Shown here piece after piece: positions 32,720-44,341 of a stretch of DNA of 64,000 nucleotides. The notes under the pieces were generated by a model. The model did no database searches, was not told the origin of the DNA, and worked only from the letters and a program-made list of their open reading frames with translations. The translations under genes were made by a program, and so were the position numbers. This DNA comes from Pseudocercospora fijiensis CIRAD86 (Eukaryota; Ascomycota; Dothideomycetes; Mycosphaerellales; Mycosphaerellaceae), in the NCBI RefSeq assembly GCF_000340215.1, contig NW_006921534.1, positions 5,932,955 through 5,996,954 of the forward strand, given 5' to 3'. The first letter of the stretch is position 1. Every line of letters starts with the position of its first letter.

Positions 32720-32940
32720 GGTGTTCATGTCTTGAAGCCGAGCTATCCGTGAACGGTAGATTGCAGGGTCGAAAGACAAGCAACGAGTATGAGTATCGCT
32801 TTCGCTGGGATGAGGTTGTGTATCAGCCTGGTGAGACCGTTCGAACTGCTGACGAGGCTGTGGCATTGAGGATGACTGCGGACCGCACAGAGATCGGTGG
32901 CGATGGTGGAGAGCAGCCACCACAAGATAGAGCTCACGTT
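32720..32940 (+). pseudogene. GH2 beta-galactosidase pseudogene, C-terminal remnant
   Basis: In one frame: EAELSVNGRLQGRK, YEYRFRWDEVVYQPGE, then directly TVRTADEAVALRMTADRTEI. These are the successive blocks of the C-terminal domain of fungal GH2 beta-galactosidases (..LFLNGKSLGRK..YRFRWDDVVYQPGEL...T.RTAGEPAALRLTADR), with about 15 residues deleted after PGE. It has the same orientation as the N-terminal half at 27624-28860. The catalytic barrel between them (roughly 250-300 residues) is missing, and the methyltransferase/haem-oxygenase-like pair lies there instead. Confidence 0.8.
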
Positions 32941-33180
32941 GGCATAGATATCGAGTGCATCATAATGTAGGATTGTCAATTGAAGAATGATGGAGATAAC
33001 CTTCACGGTCGTTCCTGCCAACCTGCTTTTGATTAACTCAATTAATCAAAGTTTAATCCCCGCCATGCCCCACTGTTCGTTGGTCAGCACACCTCGTCAT
33101 ATGCGCGCGACATTCAGGTACAAAGATCAATTTCCAGGCAGCTTCTGACTTCTGGCCTGCACATTCATCAAACAACCGAA

Positions 33181-34362
33181 ATGTCAGAACCTCAGGAACC
33201 GAACGGCCATACTAATGGTACAGCAAAGAGTGCTTCAGGGTGGGATGGCAAGCTTCGAGTCAACAAACAGGCCACCCTCGCCAACCCCGAAGCGCTAGAG
33301 GACTCCGACTACTCAGATGAGGATGCGCCGCCAGTGGAGCAGATCGACGCCGACGAGGATTTGCTCGAAGGTGAGGATCCAGAAGTAGAGGTATGTCGTA
33401 AGGACATGTTCGGCAACGATGATCTATTTACACAGCATTAGGAAATCGAACTCCTTCACTCTAAGATCACATCGATACCCGCTCTCCGCCTCGAACGATT
33501 CAAGAACCTCAAACGACTATGTCTACGGCAAAATCAGATTCAGCACCTTGAGCTACCCGAGACCTGCAAAACCACGTTGGAAGAGCTTGAGCTGTATGAC
33601 AATCTACTAAAGCATATCGACGGCGTTGAGGAATACACAGAACTGCGCATCCTCGACCTCAGCTACAACAAGCTCAAGCACATCAAGCGCGTGAGCACTC
33701 TCAAGAAGCTGGATCATCTGTACTTTGTGCAAAACAGGATATCCAAGATCGAAGGATTGGAGGAGCTGACCAATCTGACATATCTCGAGCTTGGTGCGAA
33801 CAGGATACGAGAAATCGAAGGTTTGGAGACTCTGACCAAGTTGGACAGTCTATGGCTAGGACAAAACAAGATCACAGAATTGAAGGGACTTAGCACTCTG
33901 ACGAACCTTCGGACACTCAGCATCCAGGCCAATAGACTCTCGTCTCTCGACGGCATTGAAGCTTTGCCGCAACTTACGGAGCTCTATATCAGCGACAACA
34001 AGGTGACGTCTCTGGAACCACTCAAAGCTTGCACCAAGCTTGAGATCCTGGATTTTCAAACGAATCCCATCACTTCCCTGGTTGGCCTTGAGGACCTCAA
34101 GGATTTGGAAAACATCTGGGCGTCAAATTGTCAAATTGACAGCTTTCAAGAAGTGGAGCGGGCTTTAAAGGATAAGGAGAAATTAGAGGAGGTATACTTC
34201 GAAGGCAATCCACTGCAGAGGCAGAATGCGGTGCTCTATCGGAACAAAGTGCGGTTGGCACTGCCGCAGATCTCGAAGATTGATGCTAGTAAGTGTTTCA
34301 TACCTACTCTCTTTAGATAGAGGACTGGCTAACACTGTGCAGCATACGTAAAAGTAGCATGA
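33181..34362 (+). CDS. sds22: Protein phosphatase 1 regulatory subunit SDS22 (leucine-rich repeat)
   Basis: Binds PP1 (Glc7) and controls its assembly, localisation and mitotic function. Exons 33181..33390, 33442..34288 and 34343..34362, 358 aa. The introns are 51 and 54 bp (GTATGT...CATTAG; GTAAGT...GTGCAG). The acidic N-terminal region has DYSDEDAPPVEQIDADEDLLEGEDPEVE. Then come eleven or so SDS22-type 22-residue LRRs (e.g. LEELTNLTYLELGANRIREIEG) and an LRR cap (QNAVLYRNKVRLALPQISKIDATYV). The last exon supplies only TYVKVA-stop, as in orthologues. Confidence 0.95.
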
Positions 34363-35433
34363 TTGTCATTTCCGAAGAAGCAGTCTCTCATTTAGCGTGG
34401 CGCTCGGGCGTTGGAGAAGGCGCTGCGCTCAGGTGCGCTACATGTTATATACGGCTTTCCGGTCACTTTAGAGATAGGCACCGCCACTGCGACGAAGACA
34501 TGCCAATGGAGAAAATGAGATGCCAAGAATGAGAAGACACTTTGCCGCTGATCTGCCTAACATGCTTTCACAGGACATCACTGCGTCTTAATTGCCCCAG
34601 AGCGGAAGTAGAGAGACTCAAGACATACTGTACAATATTGGTCAGCTTCTTCTCGAGCTGGACCCTTTTGCGAGATCGACACTGCTGATGAAGCGGAGAA
34701 GTTGGGGTGGAAAGCTGGGAATACTGAGCCCCAGAGAATGAGGACGGGTGGATGGGGTTACTATTGAGTTGATGGAGAAGGTGTGGTGTAGGAACTGCTG
34801 CGGCAGATGAGTTTCTCTATTTAGTGCCAAGAATGGCTTGTGGTGGCGAGAGATGTAGATCGAACTCGTGTCATGCTCAAGGTTGGCTGCATGGATGTCT
34901 TGCAGAGGATCGCCATAAGGTATGACGACTAGCGCTCGGACCATGTTCCGAACAGTGAGACGTCTCGTCAACTTCTGCTACTGCTATGATGATAATGCCA
35001 CCTCTTCTCCCTGCGGAGTTTGCGAAGACTCCATTAATAATGATTCCAGAGCCAGCAGTCGCGAGTGGATCTGGGGAAGCCGAAGCCACGCGCCGTCTCC
35101 GCGCGTCACGTCTGCGAATTTCAACTCTTCGCCGTTCTCGCGGCTAACTCAGGCAAGCAACTCAAGCGGACTTTCGACTGCGACCTCTTCTCGATGCTCA
35201 CACTGCACAACCATTAAGATCGTCTATTTACATTGGCATGATCCCGGCTGATCGATGATCTCGCCGCCTTCTGCAGGCAGTGCAATGAGCAACTGGAAAA
35301 GCCCTGCATGCAGCGATTCCGGAACACTAACCGGATCTAAGAGGCGCTCCGGGTGGTGCTAGCCAGATAGACCGCCTTTGAAGGCTTTGATCAACCACAG
35401 TGCGCAATATTCAGGCCTGCAGCAGAATTTCCC
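34363..35433. other. Intergenic region
   Basis: 1.07 kb, 3' flank of sds22 and promoter of the Zn2Cys6 gene. Short open frames (34642-34971 minus, 34922-35251 plus) show nothing recognisable. Confidence 0.5.
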
Positions 35434-37691
35434 ATGTCGGCTCCTGGCACCGTGGAGTCTTCGGACAGTGCGCTGAGACGAGAACGTGCTGTAATTGCCG
35501 CTCAAGCCTGTCAAACGTGTCGAAGCAGGTATGGCCACTCATTTTCGCCGCGTCTCGGGGCCGGTAGCGCGAGTGGCAGAAAAGGCTGACTAGCACCAGG
35601 AAAAGCAAATGTGATGAGCAGAGACCGAAATGTACGTTGGCGCTCGAGGACAATTTTCAAAGCATAGACTCATGGCATCGCAGGTGGTCTCTGCCGAAGG
35701 CTCAATGTCGATTGTGTTTATCGAGAGCCGCTCCCGACCAAGTATGTGCCAGCATTTGATGTTCAGCAGCGATTCTAACAAGTGCTACAGGAAGGACAAG
35801 ACTCTGGTTCACATCCTGGATACTTTGACGCGAATTGAGAACAAATTCGATACCCTAAATCTATCTGGATCTGCCAGAACTCCAGAGACCGATGCTTCAA
35901 GTGGCGCTAGACAATCCGTCAGTCATTCGTCCAGCTCTTCAAACAGAAACTATCGAGGTCGAGATGATGTCTCAGCCTCAGGGTATCCTATGGAGTTGCA
36001 GCAGGGCTATCATCACCTGACTGTACCTCACAAAATTATCCTCTGGCCCAGCGTCTATATCCATCTGGTCAATTCGGGAATTGGAGCTGCAAGTGATCTG
36101 CAGTATGTGCTTCAAGAAGGTACCCCTTGGTTCATACGACAGGAGATGACTTCGAACGGGGATACGATGTCTCCAGAAGCTGGACTGCCTAGCTTCACCC
36201 CTAACGGCAGGACTACAGACCCAACCTCACCACCGCGTCTGGCCTTCTCGCACCTTCCGGCACAGCGCATACACGAGTATTGTGACGCATACTTCAACTC
36301 TTTCAATGTCTTGGCGCCAATACTGAACAGAGAATCTTTTATGAACGATGTCGCGAGACCAATTGTACAGCATGGTTTTGCGGAAGCAGAACCAGAGAGT
36401 GTGATGCTTCTTCTCGTCCTGGCTTTGGGTCAGGTGGCTCTGGAAGGTGTTTTCGAGCGGCCGATCAGTATGGTCAATGGTACACCGAGTGGCTTCCGCG
36501 GAGGTACAGCTGTGAGACCACCTGGCCTAGAAATCTTCAATGAAGCTCGGAAAAGGATTGGCTTCATTGCGATGCAGATGACGCTGGAGAATGTGCAGAT
36601 TATGCTCCTGCAGGCAACATATTTCGAAGCAACAGCACGCCACTTGGAGTTCTGGCGTTCAACGGTGTCTGCATCAATGGCATGCCAAGTTTTAGTCAAG
36701 TGTCAGACGATTGACTGGTCAACACAGTATGGCGACCTTGTTAAACGTGCTTACTGGTGCTGTGTCCTTGCTGAGGATCTCTACCATCTGGATCTCGACC
36801 TACCTCAGAGCGGCATTCAGCAGTTGGAAGACCTCGTTCCTCTGCCATACTTTCAAGAGGGACAGGACTTGGCAAATCCGAGCTTTTATGGTGGCGACGA
36901 TCGATCCCACTTCCAATATCACTTTCTGGCCATGATTGCCCTTCGACGCCTCATATCCAGAATACATGAGGTGATCCACGAGAGTATGCTATCGAAACGG
37001 AGAGTCGAATGCACAAGCTAATACTTTGTCAGATTCATCGCCGCAGAGCGAGTCAGCTGACGATTATGGAGGACCTCTCGTTGCTGTGACGCGCGAAATG
37101 GCTCGACAGCTAGAGTCCTGGCGCTCACTTCTCCCTCGGCCCCTTCAATGGCAGGACAGCGACAAACTCGACTTCCCGAACATCGACCCATCAGGCCGAC
37201 GTCCAAACGAACCTCTTTTCTCGCCAGACCAAGGGCCCGTACCGATCGGGCACAAATTCAATCTGGATCTAGTGACGGCTCAACTGCGCACAAGATTCTA
37301 CTATGCGCGATTCATGATGTACAGACCTTTCGTGTACAAAGCTTTACATTTCCCGGAGCTGATGACGAGCGAAGACTGTAATGGCTGCGCGCTCGCCATT
37401 CAGTCAGCTCTCATGTGGCCGATATCAATGGCGCCACCGAAGAACAAAAAGCGACTCGTGCCACACCTGTTCGCGTGGACACAAAATTTCATGGCAATAT
37501 TGCTGATCCTGCGCATGACTACAGAGAATGAGTGCTTGAAACAGATATGCGATGAGAATGTCAACAGGGATGATGTGCAACAGTCGGTGGCGTTGATGCT
37601 GGAATGGATAAGAGATGTCCGCCAGGTTGACGGTATTGCTGCGTGGGCTTGGAGGATCCTTGAGCCGCTTTACTCTCTTAGCAGAGAATGA
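35434..37691 (+). CDS. Zn2Cys6 transcription factor with fungal-specific TF domain (678 aa)
   Basis: Nuclear DNA-binding regulator. Five exons: 35434..35528, 35600..35631, 35684..35741, 35791..36983 and 37033..37691. The binuclear cluster is built across exons 1-3: CQTCRSRKSKCDEQRPKC then GLCRRLNVDC, the perfect CX2CX6CX6CX2CX6C spacing. Only the spliced product restores it, which confirms the introns. The middle region (about residues 240-500) carries the fungal-specific domain: RIHEYCDAYFNSFNVLAPILNRESF, the Zn2Cys6 regulator middle homology region. The last exon includes LRTRFYYARFMMYRPFVYKAL. Target unknown; nearest candidates are squalene epoxidase downstream and the divergent pair upstream. 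Confidence 0.92.
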
Positions 37692-38085
37692 CGAACGTGA
37701 AAGGAGGACGATTTTCGATTTCCGCACACTCAAGTGCTTGCGTATACCCTACAGCGCGCTGTTTTGCGTAGCCAGGTAGCATCCAAGACGATTTACGAAA
37801 AGATGCCTTCCGAGGTGCAGTGGATGCCTGAAAAACTAGCCGAATCCGATTGAGTTTGGATCTCATGCAAGTTGTTGCGCCACATCTCATGAAACCCTAA
37901 TCTCGTCCCTGAACCCTGAAACATACATAAAACATTCATCGTCAGAGCCGCATTTGTGGTTCGATTTTCCACAGCACTGCCCACCACGATCACGATTCAC
38001 GATAACCCTGTCAGTCACAGCAATTGCGAGCGCTGCAATTGGTTGTCAGGACACTACCCAAGTCTTCAAATACCGGCCACCCACC
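37692..38085. other. Spacer with squalene epoxidase promoter
   Basis: 394 bp between the regulator stop and the chosen erg1 start. The frame upstream of 38086 is open back to a TTG but has no earlier ATG. Confidence 0.5.
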
Positions 38086-39585
38086 ATGACTCTCGACGCG
38101 CAAACACGCGCGAGACCTGCCCTGTCACATCGAGCAGAAGAAAACCGAACTATGCACCACGAAGCAGATGTCGTCGTTGTTGGCGCTGGAATTTTTGGAT
38201 GCGCAATTGCATGGGCCCTCGGGAATCAGGGAAGGAGCGTCATATTATTGGAGAAGTCATTGAAAGAGCCCGATCGCATTGTAGGAGAATTGCTACAGCC
38301 AGGAGGTGTGACGGCATTGGAGAAGCTGGGGCTAAGAGACTGCTTGGAGGGAATTGATGCAATCAAAGTCTATGGCTACGACGTGATATATTATGGCGAG
38401 GAGGTGCGGATACCATATCCAGAGAACGCGACAGATACTGTTCAGGAGATCAACGAGAAACAGAGCCACAGTGACGAGTTTCGAGGGACTAAGAGGAAAC
38501 GACCTGAAGGCCGCTCCTTCCATCATGGTCGATTTATTCAGAGGTTACGGCAGAAAGCCATGTCCAATCCAAATGTGACCACAATCGAAGCGACAGCGAC
38601 AGAATTGGTGCGATGCGGATCCACGGGACACGTTCTTGGTGTAGAGGCTACCCGAAACGGCGAACAGGAGTCATACTTTGGCAACGTCACCATCGTTGCA
38701 GACGGATATGCCAGCAAGTTCAGGAAAGAGTCGCGGACCGACACACCTGTGGTCAAATCAAAATTCTGGGGCCTGGAATTAATCGATGCAGATTTGCCTA
38801 TGCCCAACCACGGCCACGTCCTACTAGGCGAAGGATCACCAGTACTATTATACCAGATCGGCACCCACGAAACTCGTGCACTGGTCGATATTCCAGAAAA
38901 CACTCGCACCGCAAGCGTAAAAGCAGGTGGTGTCAAAGGCCACCTCAAAAACGTCGTCCTCCCATCCCTCCCAAAACAAGTCCAACCCTCCTTCCAAGCA
39001 GCAATCGACCGAGACCGTCTCCGCTCAATGCCCAACTCCTGGCTCCCACCCACCACCAACAAAACCCCAGGCCTGATCCTCCTCGGCGACGCCATGAACA
39101 TGCGCCATCCCCTAACCGGCGGCGGCATGACAGTAGCCTTCAACGACGCAGTCCTCCTCTCCGAACTCCTCTCCCCAGAAATCGTCCCCGACCTAGACGA
39201 TACAAAACTCGTCCTCCACCAAATGCGCACATTCCACTGGCGCCGCAAAGGTTTGACTTCGGTCATCAATATTTTAGCACAAGCTCTCTATTCCCTTTTC
39301 GCTGCGGACGACTACCAACTCAAAGCTTTACAGCTGGGATGTTTCCGATACTTCAAACTCGGCGGGAACTGTATTGATGGACCGGTGGGATTGTTGGCGG
39401 GAATCATTCGGCAGCCTTTTGTGCTTTTTTATCATTTTTTCTCGGTCGCGCTGTATGCGATTTGGATCTATATTACCGGGGCGAGTTTTTTTGGGATGCC
39501 GGTGAGAGTGATTACATCCATTGGCGTGTTTTGGAAGGCTTGTGTTGTTATTTTTCCGTACATTTTTTCGGAGTTGAGGGGTTAG
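38086..39585 (+). CDS. erg1: Squalene monooxygenase (squalene epoxidase), ergosterol pathway
   Basis: FAD enzyme of the ER and lipid droplets converting squalene to 2,3-oxidosqualene; target of allylamines. Intronless, 499 aa from the ATG at 38086 (CACC before it). It shows the Rossmann motif VVVVGAGIFGCAIA, GELLQPGG, EGRSFHHGRFIQRLR, ADGYASKFR, and GDAMNMRHPLTGGGMTVAFNDA, all diagnostic. C-terminal hydrophobic helices anchor it. Codons become strongly C-ending between about 38930 and 39230. The stop lies only about 50 bp from the start of the RIP-type repeat island. Whether it is the only copy in the genome cannot be seen. Confidence 0.95.
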   Translation: MTLDAQTRARPALSHRAEENRTMHHEADVVVVGAGIFGCAIAWALGNQGRSVILLEKSLKEPDRIVGELLQPGGVTALEKLGLRDCLEGIDAIKVYGYDVIYYGEEVRIPYPENATDTVQEINEKQSHSDEFRGTKRKRPEGRSFHHGRFIQRLRQKAMSNPNVTTIEATATELVRCGSTGHVLGVEATRNGEQESYFGNVTIVADGYASKFRKESRTDTPVVKSKFWGLELIDADLPMPNHGHVLLGEGSPVLLYQIGTHETRALVDIPENTRTASVKAGGVKGHLKNVVLPSLPKQVQPSFQAAIDRDRLRSMPNSWLPPTTNKTPGLILLGDAMNMRHPLTGGGMTVAFNDAVLLSELLSPEIVPDLDDTKLVLHQMRTFHWRRKGLTSVINILAQALYSLFAADDYQLKALQLGCFRYFKLGGNCIDGPVGLLAGIIRQPFVLFYHFFSVALYAIWIYITGASFFGMPVRVITSIGVFWKACVVIFPYIFSELRG

Positions 39586-40499
39586 AGGGAAAGGGAAAGG
39601 AGATGCAGTATAAGATAGCTTTTCGTAGAGATTAGCGAATTAATTGTAATGATAGATGGACAGGTGCGACTCTTCTAGTAATAAGAATGTTTTCCTTTTA
39701 TAGCAAATATCTTCGTTTATATAAATAAGTTACCTTATCTCTCTCTCGACCGTAGATCGAAGTATATTACCTCGTTCGATAACTACCTATACTATATTAG
39801 TAACAACCTCTAACTAAATAGACGACGAATTAATTAGCAATTCTATTAGTAGTACCGAGGCAGCTTAGAGTAAATACTAGGATAGCGCGTAGTATTTTAA
39901 TATATAATATAGAGAGAATTTTCTTTTACTATAGTAGGAAGTGCGTAGTATAATAGCTACTATTTTATATATTTTCCGTTTATAAGGCGAGCGGAAGGAC
40001 AAGGTACTAGGTAGTTTACTATCTACTCCTTAGAAAAACGAGTAGTATATTATAGCGTACTCGTAGCCTTTTGTTAGGACTAAAGAGGTTACACGTAATT
40101 GGCATGTAACCGGGCTCGAGTAAAGCTAGGGTCTCGATACCTTAGGCAGGACTTAGCGCTTAGCGTTAGGCTAACTAGCCTGCCTTCCTCCCTCTCCTCT
40201 TAGATCTCTATCGAATACTATACTAATTCACTACTACGCTATCTACCTGCTAACATAACCCTTCTTATATAGTATTCGATCCACCCTTTAAGGGTAGTAG
40301 CTAGATAGTCCTTATTTCAAGCTTTTAGCGGTATAGCTACGAGCAAGACTAATCTAACTATATTGCGCCCGAAGAACGGGACCTATACGTACTATCCTAT
40401 CGAAACAACCGTACTAATTATCGAGCAAGGCCTTCTATACGGCCTATTATACTAAGTTAATCGTACTAGACTAATATCTACTAATTCCGCTATATCCGT

Positions 40500-43400
40500 A
40501 TCTTAGGGGCTAACAATATATTATTAGTATTACCCCCTATTACAATAGCCGGCTTATTACGAAGCAATAACAACCGTACTACTACTAGTAGCGCTAGCAA
40601 TAACAACGCTAGTAGCATAGTCCCCGCTAAAGTGCCTACTAAAGTGCCTCCTACTAAAGAGCCTACCGGAGAGCCTATTAAAGAAGAACCTATAATTCTA
40701 GGTAACGACCTAGAATTGCCTATCGACGACATTCTTAATAACATTGTTAATCGACGATATAGCTAGCTAGCCTTTAGCCCCTAACTAGTAGGGAGACTCT
40801 AAGAAGCTACCTAAAACAGGCTTACTGCCCTACGTTAAGAACAATAGCTAAAGGACAACCTCCTCGAAATTCGCCGCCTTTAGGAGGCCCTAATAACTAA
40901 CACTAAGCCGACAGTAGGGCCTTCCTTACTATTAGTCCTAGTCTAGAAGAAGGATGCTAAACTTAAGGACTATACCGTGTTCGATAGCTCTAGTCGCAAG
41001 TAATATAATAATTATATACGTAATTGTAAGCTCAACTAGCGAAATGTACTAAGGGCTCTTCTAGACGACTATTCCTTAGTTGTTTACGCTATATAGTACA
41101 TTAATAGTAACCTAAAGCGTACCTAGGACGACTATTTCGATTCCCTTAATAATTAGACTACTATTTAGTAGAAAACCTATAAGACTATTATGCTAGACAC
41201 TCTTAGAAACCCTATACTAAGGCAACAACACGCTTAGGACTAGTACCTTCGGGCTAAGCAAAAGACTAATTAGACAGCTCGCTTATTTAAGGCCTATTTA
41301 AAGACCCTCGAAGACGACCTCCCGACTAAAACTAATTCTATCTAGATCTCCGAAATACGCCCTAAATTGAGATAGGAATTAGTCCTTAAGTTAGACCGCC
41401 GCCGTGTGTTTAAACAGACCAATCTTATACGCATTCAATTTATAGTCGAAGTAGAAACAGCCGAACGGGCTGTTTAGCTCTAATAACGACTAGAATCGAG
41501 GATCCGACTAGCTAGTACTAACCGTAGCAACCGTAGCCGCGGAGGAAACTAAGGTTCCTACTATAACAACAATACTAATAATAGGAACAGTAACAATAAC
41601 CGTAGAAGAGGCCGTAGCCGCCGGCTATATAGAGGAGGCCGCGATAGGGGCCGTAGAAGGGGCTCGTATCCCTATAATACTAACCGCTCGGCTAATAATA
41701 GTAATAATAGCTACGGTAGTCTACTAACCGGATTGAAGTGCTTCAACTGTAATAGTACTAGCTATCTACTAGGCTAATACGACAAACCTAAGGACTAGGC
41801 CCGAATTGACCGTGCTTCCGCTAAGTATAGGAAGCACCTTTTAGTAGCTAACGCTACCCCTATAGGCTAACCTTCGAAAAAAGAGTAAGCGCCGTACTAA
41901 CTGTTAGCCTTATACGGCGTAAGACTATCGACATTGTACTAGCTATAATACGCTCCTACCTTATATAGGACACGAAGGGCACTACCTATTAAACTAAGGT
42001 TATACTAGATCTAGGAAATTTAGTTAGTACCCTTATTAGCTATCGCCTAGCTAAGCAATTAGACCTTCGACAACTGCCGAAGACTAACCTACTAACCCTT
42101 GCTTAGTTTAATAACGCTCGGCACTTGACCTATAGGGCCTACTATATTCCTATAGCTCTAAAGGACGACCTCGGAAATGAACGCCTACTAGACTTCACTG
42201 CCTACGTAGTAGATATAGACAACCTATATAGGGGAGCTACTATTGTTATTAGCAACCCTGTTCTTAAGTACTACGCTATAGCTATAGACTTAGGCATTTA
42301 GAAGTAGCGATTTAGAATCGCTCGGAAAGAGGACATTAAATACATTAATGTTAGCGAGTGCCCTAACGATATTAGGGTCTTGTTTATTAGCAACCTAACA
42401 CCGGCCTCCGCCTTAGCTAATCCGATAGCTAATCTTCTCGGTAGAGATAACGATAAGCCTGTGCCCCCTAATAGTATAGACCCTAATTAGCTTGCTCGCA
42501 TACCGGAGCCTATTCGAGAAACCTATATTAATGTATTCAAACACTACTTAGCATCGACGTTGCCTATATTTAAAGAGACGGATTATAAGATTAATATTAT
42601 AGAGGGTAAGGAGGTTCCTTTTAGACCCCTCTATAACCTTAGTAAACGAGAGCTTGCTATATTACGTAAGTACCTAGAGGAAAACCTAGCTAATAGTCGC
42701 ATTCGGTATAGTAATAGCCCTGCTAGCGCCCCTATCCTATTCGTACTAAAGAAGGATAGTAGCCTACGCCTATGTGTTAATTATCGTAGGCTTAACGCTA
42801 TTACTATTAAAGACCGCTGTCTACTTCCTCTTATTAATAAGACCCTCGATCGCCTTTCTAGTGCTTACTACTATACTATATTAGACATTAAGGATGCATA
42901 CTATCGCATCCGTATTCGTAAGGGTAACGAATAGAAAACAGCCTTCCGTACTCGCTATAGCTATTTCGAGTACTTAGTTATACTATTCGGCTTAGCTAAC
43001 GCCCCTGCAATATTCTAGTCCTATATTAATCGGGCCCTTTCGGGCCTATTAGACTATCTCTGTATGGTTTACCTAGATAACATCCTAGTTTATATACACT
43101 TACCTAACATTGCGGAGTACTAGGCTATAGTCCGTAAGGTGCTCGATCGCCTACGAGCCTATAGACTGTATTGCAAGCCTTCTAAATGCACCTTTGCTAC
43201 TAAGGAGGTAGCCTTCCTTAGTTTCATCGTATTAACTAATAGTGTTAAGGCTAATCCTAATCGGATCAAAACAATCACTAAATGGCCTATTCCTACGTCT
43301 ATTAAGGAGCTTCAATCGTTCCTTAGCTTCGCTAATTTCTACCGCCGGTTTATTAAGGGCTATTTACGGCATATAATGCCCCTAACTAAGCTTACTAAAA

Positions 43401-43873
43401 CTAAGGCCAACCTAACTAGAGAGTTTAAATAAACTAACAGAGTACAAGCCGCTTTTAACGGCCTAAAGCAACGCTTTACTAATGTCCCTTTGTTATACTA
43501 TTTCGTACTAAGCAAGTAGATCCGAATTGAGACTAACGCTTTATAGTTCGCTATATCGGCTATTATATTATAGCAATTAGATAATAACTATTACTAGTAC
43601 CCGATTGCCTTCTTTTTACGAAAGATAATCGATATAGAGCGTCGATATAAGACCTACGAGTAAGAGCTCCTAGCTATTGTCGAGGCCTTTAAGTACTAGC
43701 GCTACTATCTCGATAGTGTATAGTACACCATTTAGGTCTATACGGACTATAATAACCTCCGTAGAATTACGAAGGTTACTAGGGTTATAGGTCGATAGGC
43801 TAGATAGGCCGTCTATCTCGCCGGGTTCGATTTTAATATATTATATCGGCTAGGCGTAAGCAACCCTGCTAAT
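40500..43873 (+). pseudogene. Gypsy-1 gag, protease, reverse transcriptase and RNase H (RIP-inactivated)
   Basis: Gag ends with Arg/Asn/Gly-rich sequence and a damaged zinc knuckle (KCFNCNSTSYLLG; His now Tyr). The protease-like DLGNLVSTLIS follows near 42010. RT is clearest at 42560-42934 (RPLYNLSKRELAILRKYLEEN, LRLCVNYRRLNAITIKDR, DIKDAYYRIRIRKG) and continues after a TAG into AFRTRYSYFEYLV and MVYLDNILVY, where the catalytic YLDD has become YLDN. An RNase H-type stretch with RRYKTYE...LLAIVEAFKY is followed by YRLGVSNPAN, where the Copia element interrupts a SLSRRP motif. Stops are nearly all TAG. Confidence 0.85.
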
Positions 43874-43993
43874 ACTTGAAGTGTGTAGTGTGTGGTATTA
43901 CGTGTATAATGCCTAAGGCTAAAACTGCGCACTTTATCTTTAGGCTTCCTATAGATTAGCCCTCTTCTGAATATATTACAGTTTATATTAAGT
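43874..43993 (+). repeat. Copia 5' LTR (120 bp)
   Basis: Starts ACTTGAAGTGTG and ends TATTAAGT. It matches the 3' LTR at 49067-49186 except for RIP-type transitions. Termini form a 6-bp inverted repeat (ACTTGA/TCAAGT in the 3' copy) rather than TG...CA. Confidence 0.92.
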
Positions 43994-44009
43994 AGTTATG
44001 AGCCCCCTG
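43994..44009 (+). promoter_or_regulatory. Copia primer-binding site, half-tRNA(iMet) type
   Basis: Immediately after the 5' LTR: AGTTATGAGCCCCC. With one RIP change (GG to AG) it is complementary to the anticodon arm of initiator tRNA-Met (GGGCTCATAACC), the internal-fragment primer used by several Copia elements. Confidence 0.65.
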
Positions 44010-44341
44010 CGTTTCTAATACGCACAACACGTTTATTACGTATTCTAATAGTCACTCCGACTGCTACGTAGACAGCGCTCGTTACTAAAAATTGCGCCGA
44101 CACTATTGTCGTCGCCGCTACCCTCGCCGCCCTCGAGTATTCTAGTAGGTGCTAGACTCGAGTCGGCTACTATTAGTGTTGGCTGTCCGCTATACCCGTT
44201 TCTAACATTAGTGTTAGCTGTCCGCTACACTAGAACACAGGCGCGCCTATCGGCCGCCCCTTTCTATATTATCGCCGTCGCTGTCCGTAATAGCTCCCCC
44301 TATAACCTCTAGCGCTTATATAAGCAATATTCCTAAGCTAA

